Part shown: positions 1-5,045 of the stretch, one piece after another | Numbering within the stretch: position 1 is the first letter of the stretch | Layout: the number at the start of each line of letters is the position of its first letter | From: an uncultured Leucobacter sp. | Lineage (GTDB): Bacteria; Actinomycetota; Actinomycetes; Actinomycetales; Microbacteriaceae | Assembly: GCA_937872275.1 (NCBI GenBank) | Contig: CALMSE010000121.1 | Location: forward strand, 1 to 5,708 | Length of the DNA: 5,708 nucleotides | Reading direction: 5' to 3' | Program-made: the position numbers and the translations under genes | Notes under the pieces: model-generated | Database searches by the model: none | The model's input: only the letters and a program-made list of their open reading frames with translations | What the model was told of the DNA's origin: nothing

Positions 1-2
1 CG

Positions 3-1058
3 GTGATCGGCGCGGGCAGCTGGGGCACCACCTTCGCGAAGGTGCTCGCCGACGCCGGCTGCGACGTCACCGTCTGGGCGCGCCGGCCTGAGGCGGCGGG
101 CGAGATCCAGGTCGCCAAGCGCAACAGCCAGTACCTGCCGGGCATCAACCTGCCGAAGTCGCTGCAGGCGACCGCCGAGCTCGATCGGGCGCTCGCGGGA
201 GCGAAGCTCGTGTTCCTCGCGGTACCCAGCCAGCAGCTGCGCGACAACCTCGCCGCGATCGAGCCGCATCTCGAGCCGGGCAGCGTGCTCGTCAGCCTCG
301 TGAAGGGGGTCGAGCGCACCACCACCATGCGCATGAGCGAGGTGATGGTCGACGTGCTCGACCTCGAACCGTCGCGCGTCGCCGTGGTCTCCGGGCCGAA
401 CATCGCGCTCGAGATCGCGAAGGAGCAGCCCACCGCGGCCGTGGCCTCCTGCGAGTCGTTCGAGGTCGCGCAGGAGATCGCGATCGCCTGCTCCACCCCC
501 TACTTCCGCACCTATGTGAACACCGACGTGGTCGGCACCGAGCTCGGCGGCGTACTGAAGAACCTCATCGCGCTCGCCATCGGCATCGTCGACGGGGTGG
601 GCTACGGCGAGAACACGAAGGCCGCGATCATCACGCGCGGTCTCGCCGAGATGACCGAGTTCGCGGTGTCGCAGGGGGCGGATCCGACCACCCTCGCCGG
701 GCTCGCCGGGCTCGGAGACCTCATCGCGACCTGCCAGTCGCCACTGTCGCGCAACAACACCGCCGGTCGGCTCATCGGCCAGGGCTATTCGCTCGACGAG
801 ACCCGGCAGCAGATGCAGCAGACCGCCGAGGGCATCACCTCGGTGTCGCCCGTGCTCGAGATCGCGCGCGAGAGGGACATCGTCATGCCGATCGTCGAGC
901 AGGTGCAGATGGTGCTGCAGGGGCGCATGCTGCCGAAGGACCTCGGCCCGCACCTCGCCACCGAGGACGAGGTGCCGCAGCCCGAGCTCAGCATGACGAA
1001 CGGCGAGCTCGGCCGCATCAGGCGGCTGTTCGACCGGCTGAGGGGAGCACGCGCATGA
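3..1058 (+). CDS. gpsA: Glycerol-3-phosphate dehydrogenase [NAD(P)+], 5'-truncated by the window edge
   Basis: Cytoplasmic enzyme reducing dihydroxyacetone phosphate to sn-glycerol-3-phosphate, the backbone of phospholipids. The reading frame is already open at base 1. The first visible codon (GTG at 3) is an internal valine, because family members have a few residues before the dinucleotide-binding motif GAGSWGT, seen here at visible residues 3-9. Further family blocks are LVKGVE, SGPNIALEIAKEQPT, GGVLKN with the presumed catalytic Lys at visible residue 186, and GLGDLIATC (from 236) followed by SRNN (Arg 250). The body matches the usual length of about 330-345 residues. The polar tail after the usual end (ATEDEVPQPELSMTNGELGRI onward) looks like a short lineage-specific C-terminal extension. 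The stop codon overlaps the ddl start (ATGA), indicating co-transcription and translational coupling. Identity is certain; only the start is missing. Confidence 0.97.
   Translation: MIGAGSWGTTFAKVLADAGCDVTVWARRPEAAGEIQVAKRNSQYLPGINLPKSLQATAELDRALAGAKLVFLAVPSQQLRDNLAAIEPHLEPGSVLVSLVKGVERTTTMRMSEVMVDVLDLEPSRVAVVSGPNIALEIAKEQPTAAVASCESFEVAQEIAIACSTPYFRTYVNTDVVGTELGGVLKNLIALAIGIVDGVGYGENTKAAIITRGLAEMTEFAVSQGADPTTLAGLAGLGDLIATCQSPLSRNNTAGRLIGQGYSLDETRQQMQQTAEGITSVSPVLEIARERDIVMPIVEQVQMVLQGRMLPKDLGPHLATEDEVPQPELSMTNGELGRIRRLFDRLRGARA
1041..1047 (+). promoter_or_regulatory. Ribosome binding site of ddl inside the gpsA 3' end
   Basis: AGGGGAG lies 7 nt before the ATG at 1055, within the last codons of gpsA. 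It is a good Shine-Dalgarno match at standard spacing. With the ATGA overlap it supports coupled translation and fixes the ddl start at 1055. Confidence 0.75.
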
Positions 1059-2170
1059 GCGACGAGTCGATGTGGCCCGACAAGCGCACCGTGGTGCTGC
1101 TGTTCGGCGGACGGTCGAGCGAGCACGGGATCAGCTGCGTCACGGCCGCGGGCGTGCTGCGCTCCATCGACCGTTCGCGCTTCGACGTGATCCCCGTCGG
1201 CATCACCAAGCGCGGAGCGACCGTGCTGCTCGACGAGGAGGATCTCGCCGGATACCGGCTCGAGGCGGGAGCCCTGCCCGAGGTGCCCGAGAACGGCACG
1301 CGGGTGCTGTGGCCCGCCTCGATCGACACGCGCGCCCTCTCGGTGATCCTGCCGAGCGGCGAGCTGCGATCCCTCGGCCGCATCGACGCGGTGCTCGCGA
1401 TGATGCACGGCCCGTTCGGGGAGGACGGCGCCGTGCAGGGCATGCTCGACCTCGTCGACGTGCCCTACGTGGGCAGCGGCGTGCTGGGTTCGGCGCTCTG
1501 CATGGACAAGCATGCGCTGAAGACGGTGCTCGCGGCGGCGGGCATCCGGGTGGCGCCCTGGCGCACCGTGACGCGGTCGCAGCTGGCGAACGACCCCGCG
1601 CTCGCCTCCCGGCTCGACGAGGGGCTCTCGTACCCGCTGTTCGTGAAGCCGAACCGTGCCGGCTCGAGCGTCGGGGTGAGCCGGGTCGTATCGCCGGCGG
1701 GGCTGCCGGCCGCGCTCGAGACGGCCTTCGCCGAGGATTCGATCGTGCTCGTCGAGTCGGGCATCATCGGGCGCGAGGTCGAGATCGGCGTGCTGCAGGG
1801 GCGAGGCGGCGAGGCGCCGCGCACGAGCGCCGTGATCGGCGAGATCGTGTTCGAGGGGCGCGACTTCTACGACTTCGAGGCGAAGTACCTGGGGGCCCCG
1901 GGAATCTCCCTGTCGCTGCCCGCCGAGGTCACCGCGGCGGAGTTCCGCGCGATCCGCGACGCCGCCGTCGTCGCCTTCGAGACCGCGCAGTGCGCGGGGC
2001 TCGCCCGCATCGACTTCTTCCTCACCGCGGACGGGCCGGTGCTGAACGAGATCAACACCCTGCCGGGGTTCACGCCGATCTCGATGTTCCCGCGGCTCTG
2101 GGAGGAGTCGGGCCTCGGCTACACGGCGCTCATCACCGAACTGGTGGAGCTGGCGCTCGAGGGCCGCTGA
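1055..2170 (+). CDS. ddl: D-alanine--D-alanine ligase
   Basis: ATP-dependent ligase (371 aa) that joins two D-alanines for the peptidoglycan precursor pentapeptide; an ATP-grasp enzyme of the cytoplasm. Visible motifs in order: GGRSSEH at 18-24, with Glu23 matching the first-substrate-binding Glu15 of E. coli DdlB; HGPFGEDG at 118-125; MDK at 150-152; the ATP-grasp loop FVKPNRAGSSVGVS at 196-209; the omega loop FYDFEAKY at 271-278; RIDFF at 318-322; and LNEINTLPGF at 330-339 with metal-binding Glu332 and Asn334. The omega loop has Lys277-Tyr278 where VanA-type D-Ala-D-Lac ligases carry a His, so ordinary D-Ala-D-Ala specificity is inferred. Length and motif order closely follow the mycobacterial enzyme. 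It overlaps gpsA by 4 nt. A second long plus-strand frame over the same bases is an Arg/Ala-rich shadow. Confidence 0.97.
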   Translation: MSDESMWPDKRTVVLLFGGRSSEHGISCVTAAGVLRSIDRSRFDVIPVGITKRGATVLLDEEDLAGYRLEAGALPEVPENGTRVLWPASIDTRALSVILPSGELRSLGRIDAVLAMMHGPFGEDGAVQGMLDLVDVPYVGSGVLGSALCMDKHALKTVLAAAGIRVAPWRTVTRSQLANDPALASRLDEGLSYPLFVKPNRAGSSVGVSRVVSPAGLPAALETAFAEDSIVLVESGIIGREVEIGVLQGRGGEAPRTSAVIGEIVFEGRDFYDFEAKYLGAPGISLSLPAEVTAAEFRAIRDAAVVAFETAQCAGLARIDFFLTADGPVLNEINTLPGFTPISMFPRLWEESGLGYTALITELVELALEGR

Positions 2171-2200
2171 GCGGGCCCCTGTCTCTGTGATCTGGGTGCC

Positions 2201-2280
2201 CTTGGGCGCTGGCGCCTGACCTCGGGCGTTTGGCCTTGGCCTCGGGCGCTTGGCCTTGACCTCGGGCGCTTGGCGCTCCT
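2201..2280. repeat. 20-bp tandem repeat, about four units, downstream of ddl
   Basis: Units start at 2201, 2221, 2241 and 2261 with a period of exactly 20 bp. The consensus is CTCGGGCGCTTGGCCTTGAC (the unit at 2241). The unit at 2221 differs from it at 2 positions, the unit at 2201 at 5, and the last unit matches for 14 bases and then diverges. The period is not a multiple of three and lies after the ddl stop, so it is not protein-coding. It ends 14 bp before the long palindrome. Confidence 0.8.
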
Positions 2281-2293
2281 GGTCGCTCGCCGC

Positions 2294-2380
2294 CGTGCAC
2301 TTCAGCCGGTCCTCAGCGTTCTGCCGGTGGAATTCGCGTATTTCCTCCGGCAGAACGCTGAGGACCGGCTGAAGTGCACG
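2294..2380. repeat. Long near-perfect palindrome, copy 1 of an 85-bp inverted-repeat element
   Basis: The arms 2295-2327 and 2347-2379 are 33-bp perfect inverted repeats around a 19-nt centre. Allowing one T-T mismatch, pairing extends inward to 2332/2342. A flanking C-G pair (2294/2380) extends it outward, giving about 39-bp arms with a 9-nt loop. The arm begins GTGCAC and contains the block CCTCAGCGTTCTGCCGG. A related copy with the same 33-19-33 layout lies at 4429-4513. There is no T-tract after it, so it is not a classical Rho-independent terminator, although such a stem after ddl could stop or stabilise transcripts. It may be a REP/MITE-like non-autonomous element. The 324-base gene-free stretch 2171-2494 is made up of this element, the tandem repeat before it and the palindrome at 2452; nothing else was recognised there. 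Confidence 0.9.
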
Positions 2381-2451
2381 CCATGCGCCGGGCCTTCGCC
2401 GTGCACAGGCGGTCGCCTCCTGAGAGTTCGCCGGATTCTCCACAGATTGAA

Positions 2452-2481
2452 GTTCTCGCCCGATCGAGCTCGGGCGAGAAC
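2452..2481. promoter_or_regulatory. Perfect 12-bp inverted repeat just upstream of the DUF559 gene
   Basis: GTTCTCGCCCGA at 2452-2463 and TCGGGCGAGAAC at 2470-2481 are perfect inverted repeats separated by 6 nt. The right arm ends 13 nt before the ATG at 2495. It could be an operator for an unknown regulator, or a hairpin in the 5' leader that occludes ribosome entry. It is unlike the actinobacterial SOS box and no regulator family was recognised. There is no T-tract, so a terminator is unlikely. Confidence 0.5.
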
Positions 2482-2494
2482 GCAAGCTGTTCGT

Positions 2495-3328
2495 ATGGGA
2501 TTGATGCGCGAACTGAGCCGGAGCGGCGGCCTCGAGCGAACCGCTCGACTCATCGACCGCGGTGTGCCGCGGAGGGACATCGAGAGGTCTCTCGCTCGCG
2601 GCACGGTATTCCGCCCGGTGAAGGGGTGGATCGCGCTCCGCGACGCCGACGCCGGTCTCGTCTTCGCCGCTCGGCACCATGTCACGCTCAGCTGCGTCAC
2701 TCAAGCCCGGCGCCTCGGCCTCTGGTCGATGGATCAGCCTGAGTCCTTGCACGTTGCGGCGCCGAATCCGGGTGCGAAGGTGCGGGTGGCCGGACTGCGC
2801 GTCCATTGGGCGCGTCCGCCGATCCTGCGAGCGCCGTACCTGCTCGTCGATCCGATCGAGAACGTGTTGGCGCACGTCGCCGAGTGCCAGCCGCGCGAGG
2901 CCGCGCTCGTGATCTGGGAATCGGCGCTGAACAAACGCGAAGTGGACGTGCTCGAGTTGCAGACGCTTCCGCTCAGGCGAAGCGCCCGGGCGATCCTGCG
3001 GAGCTGCACCCCTTTCTCTGATTCGGGGCTCGAATCCCTCGTCTGCTCCAGGCTCCGCTGGCTGCCGGTGCCGGTGCGCCAGCAGGTCGTCGTGCGGGGA
3101 AGACGGCTGGACGTGCTGATCGGCGAGCGTCTGGTGGTGCAGATCGACGGGGCGACGCATACCGGAACACAACGCACCTCGGACATCGCGCTCGATGCCG
3201 AGCTGATCAAGATGGGCTATCGGGTCGTCCGGCTCGCATACGAGCAGGTGATGTTTCGCTGGGAAGAGGCGCAGGGTCTGATTCTCGCGGCGATCGCACG
3301 AGGCGAGCACCTCGGTCCGCGTCGCTGA
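2495..3328 (+). CDS. DUF559 endonuclease-like protein with AbiEi-like N-terminal winged helix
   Basis: 277 aa from the ATG at 2495 (274 aa if the ATG at 2504 is used). The frame stays open upstream to 2270, but that would translate through the long palindrome, so a start at 2495 or 2504 is preferred. No good Shine-Dalgarno sequence is seen. The N-terminal part resembles the helix-turn-helix of AbiEi-type antitoxin-like proteins (ERTARLIDRGVPRRDIERSL, then a V-x-x-GWIAL turn). The C-terminal part matches the DUF559/Vsr-like PD-(D/E)XK fold: GLES with Glu180, RRLDVLIGERLVVQIDG with Asp206 and Asp218, then His222, Asp230 and a GYRVVRL strand. Gln216 sits where many relatives have Glu. Such proteins are usually orphans in Microbacteriaceae, and no partner toxin is adjacent. 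DNA cleavage is inferred from the fold only; the role is unknown. Third positions look less GC-biased than in ddl, hinting at acquisition. Confidence 0.78.
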   Translation: MGLMRELSRSGGLERTARLIDRGVPRRDIERSLARGTVFRPVKGWIALRDADAGLVFAARHHVTLSCVTQARRLGLWSMDQPESLHVAAPNPGAKVRVAGLRVHWARPPILRAPYLLVDPIENVLAHVAECQPREAALVIWESALNKREVDVLELQTLPLRRSARAILRSCTPFSDSGLESLVCSRLRWLPVPVRQQVVVRGRRLDVLIGERLVVQIDGATHTGTQRTSDIALDAELIKMGYRVVRLAYEQVMFRWEEAQGLILAAIARGEHLGPRR

Positions 3329-3371
3329 GCGCGGGTGGAGGTTGGGGTGCAGGAGAGGGTCGGGCCTGAGC

Positions 3372-3445
3372 GGAGGGAAGGAGAGGAGAGGAGAAGGGAA
3401 GAGAAGAGAAAGAGAACGAAGAGGACAGCGAGGAGAGGAGGAAAA
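3372..3445 (+). other. Homopurine-rich tract upstream of the DUF4260/TetR operon
   Basis: Bases 3372-3416 are 45 consecutive purines, and the 74-base stretch 3372-3445 has only three pyrimidines (3417, 3426, 3429). It is composed of GGA/GA/GAA words. It follows a G-run-rich segment (runs at 3333, 3344, 3357 and 3362) after the DUF559 stop. It contains no stop-free gene with coding character. Such tracts can form triplex structure, or an A/G-rich leader with many Shine-Dalgarno-like words; its role here is unknown. Confidence 0.75.
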
Positions 3446-3458
3446 CATGGTTGGCTAA
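3436..3458 (+). other. Possible three-codon upstream ORF (Met-Val-Gly-stop)
   Basis: A full AGGAGG (3436-3441) sits 5 nt before ATG GTT GGC TAA (3447-3458), ending 18 bases before the DUF4260 start. Spacing and Shine-Dalgarno sequence are ideal, but they arise at the end of a purine tract where such words are expected. If the operon is leaderless from 3477, this site lies upstream of its mRNA start and would be read only on a longer transcript. Confidence 0.2.
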
Positions 3459-3470
3459 TTGTGTTAGCCT
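3453..3470 (+). promoter_or_regulatory. Operator-like palindrome overlapping a putative -10 box of the DUF4260/TetR operon
   Basis: GGCTAA (3453-3458) and TTAGCC (3464-3469) form a 6-bp inverted repeat with a 5-nt spacer. TAGCCT at 3465-3470 fits the TANNNT -10 consensus and ends 6 nt before the ATG at 3477, the spacing seen for leaderless actinobacterial transcripts. No convincing -35 hexamer is seen. The operon it would control encodes its own TetR regulator, so autorepression through this palindrome is a natural inference. Confidence 0.5.
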
Positions 3471-3476
3471 GATTGC

Positions 3477-3848
3477 ATGATGCGCATCCTCTGGGCCGTT
3501 GCCGCCGCATTGCTTCTGGCGTTGCTGATCGTGATCTGCGTGCACCGCGGGTGGGGAGCGGCTGCGCTCTGCGTGGTGTTCGGCGTCCTGCCCGATCTCG
3601 CGCTGATCGGAGCGTTCGGCGGCCGCGGCCGGCTGAAGCCGGAGCGGGTCGGGTTGTACAACCTGCTGCACGCCATGCCGCTCGCGCTGGGCGCGGCCGC
3701 GCTCGGCGGGCTCCTCGGCGCGCTCGGCGTCGATGCATGGATGCTCGTGGTCGCCGGCGTCGCGTGGGTCGTGCACATCGCCGTCGATCGGGCCTGCGGC
3801 TACGGGCTGCGCGCGAGCGACGGCGCGATCCTTCCGGTGAGCGCGTGA
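3477..3848 (+). CDS. DUF4260 family small integral membrane protein
   Basis: 123-aa hydrophobic protein. Predicted membrane segments lie at about residues 4-22, 27-47, 67-84 and 87-104. DUF4260-type blocks are visible: LPDLALIGAFGG (38-49), GLYNLLHAMPLAL (59-71) with Tyr61, Asn62 and His65, and the C-terminal WVVHIAVDRACGYGLR (97-112) with His100, Asp104 and Arg105. The family's function is not established; the conserved polar residues near membrane edges may bind a ligand or metal. The start at 3477 (second ATG at 3480) is preferred because the protein then begins directly with the first membrane helix and the TANNNT box is correctly spaced; no Shine-Dalgarno sequence lies close by. Its stop codon overlaps the GTG of the TetR gene, so the two are one operon and the membrane protein is the likely target of that regulator. 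Confidence 0.85.
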   Translation: MMRILWAVAAALLLALLIVICVHRGWGAAALCVVFGVLPDLALIGAFGGRGRLKPERVGLYNLLHAMPLALGAAALGGLLGALGVDAWMLVVAGVAWVVHIAVDRACGYGLRASDGAILPVSA

Positions 3849-4375
3849 GCAGCCGGCGAGAGGAGATTCTCGACGCCGCGGAATCGGTGCTCGAACGCGA
3901 GCGTCTCGAGAACTTCGGGATCACCGCGCTCGCCCGGCGGGTCGGAGTGAAGCCCCCGAGCCTCTACAAGCACTTCTCGGGCATCGCGGAGATCGAGCAC
4001 GCGCTGATATCGAGGTGGTTCCGGCGCATGGGCGCCGCGCTGGCCGCCGCGGAGGCCACGGCTGGGGAGCATCCGGGCGCGCGGATGCGCGCGTTCGCGG
4101 CTGGGTACCGGCGCGTGGCGGGTGACGGCCCGCAACTGTATCGGCTCGCCACCGAGCGTCCATTGGGCCGGGAACTGCTGGAACCCGGCGTCGAAGAGGC
4201 CGCGATGGCCGCGCTGCTGCGGTTCTTCGGCGAGACCCCCGAGCAGCACGACCGTGCGCGGCTGGTCTGGGCCGCTGCCCATGGGCTCGTGGCGCTGGAG
4301 GCCGCCGGCAGGTTTCCGCCCGGCGCGGACCTCGATGCAGCCTGGGAGCTGCTCGCCCGCACGTTTCAGCGCTGA
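3845..4375 (+). CDS. TetR/AcrR family transcriptional regulator with WHG-type C-terminal domain
   Basis: 176 aa from the GTG at 3845, which overlaps the preceding stop (GTGA). The frame is open further upstream, but that part lies over the membrane protein gene and shows no TetR sequence. The N-terminal TetR domain covers about residues 4-55: RREEILDAAESVL helix 1, then the helix-turn-helix ITALARRVGVKPPSLYKHF at 26-44, with the diagnostic SLYKHF recognition-helix end. The C-terminal part carries LVWAAAHGLVALE (Trp142, His146, Gly147), the hallmark of the TetR_C_33/WHG ligand domain. It is expected to be a dimeric repressor released by a small ligand, which is unknown. The palindrome at 3453-3469 before the operon is its most obvious candidate operator. 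Confidence 0.92.
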   Translation: MSSRREEILDAAESVLERERLENFGITALARRVGVKPPSLYKHFSGIAEIEHALISRWFRRMGAALAAAEATAGEHPGARMRAFAAGYRRVAGDGPQLYRLATERPLGRELLEPGVEEAAMAALLRFFGETPEQHDRARLVWAAAHGLVALEAAGRFPPGADLDAAWELLARTFQR

Positions 4376-4428
4376 TGGCTCAGCAGGTAGGGGCTCTTGG
4401 GTGCAGGCCTGTGGGGTTCGGCGGGTCG

Positions 4429-4513
4429 GTACAGCTGAGCCGGCCCTCAGCGTTCCGCCGGTGAGATCGACGGGGCTCCTCCGGCAGAACCCCGATACCC
4501 GGCCGAGCTGTAC
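4429..4513. repeat. Imperfect palindrome, copy 2 of the 85-bp inverted-repeat element
   Basis: The arms 4429-4461 and 4481-4513 pair at 25 of 33 positions around a 19-nt centre, the same 33-19-33 layout as copy 1. Against copy 1 the left arms agree at 27 of 33 bases and the right arms at 24 of 33; the ends CTCCT of the two centres are also shared. It lies between the convergent stops of the TetR gene (4375) and the DUF3515 gene (4527), where a stem could work as a bidirectional terminator, although no T-tract follows on either strand. The outer 8 bp of the stem pair perfectly. Confidence 0.85.
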
Positions 4514-4526
4514 GCGGCCCGCCCGG

Positions 4527-5003
4527 TCAGAGTTCGAGGGAGTCGGCGAGGCTCACGCACTCGCGCTCCTGCGGCAGCAGCTTCGCGACCGGGCCGAGCG
4601 CCACGACGACCTCGGTGCCGCTCACCTGCTCGCTGTCGACCACCACCTCCAGGCCCGGGCTGCGGCCGTACGCCTCGAATCGGTAGAGCGGGGCGTTCGA
4701 GCGATCGATGATCCAGTCGACCCCGTTCACGCTCACGCACTCGTCGGTGGTGGGTCCGCTCGGCTCGATGCCGCAGTACAGCAGCACGGCTGCCGGGTCG
4801 CCCCAGGCGCCGGTGGACTGGGCGTTCGTGGAGCGGCGTTGCAACTCGGCGACGGTGTCGGGCAGGCGCACGATCACGTCGGCGCAGGCCGGGTCGTTCG
4901 CGCCCGGCGCAGGCTCCATCGGGTAGACGCCCGCGCACGCGGTGAGCCCGCCGAGCGCCGCGGCGACGACTGCGAACGCGGTGAGGCGATGAGGGCGCGG
5001 CAT
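4527..5003 (-). CDS. DUF3515 family lipoprotein
   Basis: 158-aa exported lipoprotein, minus strand, ATG at 5003-5001. The frame continues upstream into the thiL region, but starting here gives a clean signal: PRPHR basic head, hydrophobic segment 9-20, and lipobox LTAC with lipidated Cys23. The mature part has DUF3515 features: NDPACADVIVRLPDTV (36-51), AWGDPAAVLLYCG (66-78), TTDECVSVNGVDWIID (85-100), APLYRFEAYGR (104-114) and a final PQERECVSL. Four further cysteines (40, 77, 89, 149) could form two disulfides in the cell envelope. Function is unknown; family members often lie near ddl and thiL in actinobacteria. It is convergent with the TetR gene and divergent from thiL. A TAGGCT box 7 nt before the ATG and no good ribosome binding site suggest a leaderless mRNA. 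Confidence 0.93.
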   Translation of the reverse strand: MPRPHRLTAFAVVAAALGGLTACAGVYPMEPAPGANDPACADVIVRLPDTVAELQRRSTNAQSTGAWGDPAAVLLYCGIEPSGPTTDECVSVNGVDWIIDRSNAPLYRFEAYGRSPGLEVVVDSEQVSGTEVVVALGPVAKLLPQERECVSLADSLEL

Positions 5004-5010
5004 GCTCTCA

Positions 5011-5016
5011 AGCCTA
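5011..5016 (-). promoter_or_regulatory. Putative -10 box of the DUF3515 gene
   Basis: On the minus strand TAGGCT fits TANNNT and ends 7 nt before the ATG at 5003, consistent with transcription starting at or next to the start codon. No clear -35 hexamer is seen. It lies about where the -35 contact of the opposing thiL promoter would fall. Confidence 0.45.
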
Positions 5017-5033
5017 GCCGCGCTCCGAGCCGC

Positions 5034-5039
5034 TAACTT
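5034..5039 (+). promoter_or_regulatory. Putative -10 box of thiL
   Basis: TAACTT fits TANNNT and ends 6 nt before the thiL ATG at 5046. A GGAGG (5040-5044) is present but only 1 nt from the ATG, too close for normal Shine-Dalgarno use, so a leaderless start is favoured. The TAA inside this box is also an in-frame stop, which rules out any earlier thiL start. Confidence 0.45.
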
Positions 5040-5045
5040 GGAGGC

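Noticed and set aside
1072..2190. 372-codon plus-strand frame overlapping ddl
   Set aside because: An Arg/Gly/Ala-rich frame shadowing the certain ddl gene, with no recognisable motifs.
2436..2444. TTCTCCACA, one mismatch from a DnaA box
   Set aside because: A single imperfect site with no cluster, no AT-rich unwinding region and no replication genes nearby.
2270..2494. 75-residue N-terminal extension of the DUF559 protein
   Set aside because: It would translate the long palindrome and the second palindrome, and the family domain begins right after the ATGs at 2495 and 2504.
2495..3328. AbiE-type toxin-antitoxin pair
   Set aside because: Only the AbiEi-like N-terminal region is present; no AbiEii nucleotidyltransferase-like toxin gene is adjacent on either side.
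3333..3364. Four G-runs that could make a G-quadruplex
   Set aside because: Two loops are 8-9 nt long, outside the usual short-loop rule, and G-runs are common in this GC-rich sequence.
785..3448. 887-codon open frame on the minus strand
   Set aside because: It lies antisense to gpsA, ddl and the DUF559 gene, runs through the tandem repeat and palindrome, and is Arg/His/Pro-rich with no domain. This is the usual shadow frame of GC-biased codons.
4429..4513. Classical Rho-independent terminator between convergent genes
   Set aside because: The stem is imperfect and no T-tract follows on either strand, so it is recorded as a repeat element; a termination role remains only possible.
4122..5036. 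304-codon plus-strand frame across the TetR 3' end, palindrome copy 2 and the DUF3515 gene
   Set aside because: It spans two better-supported genes on opposite strands and an inverted repeat; its composition is typical of a shadow frame.
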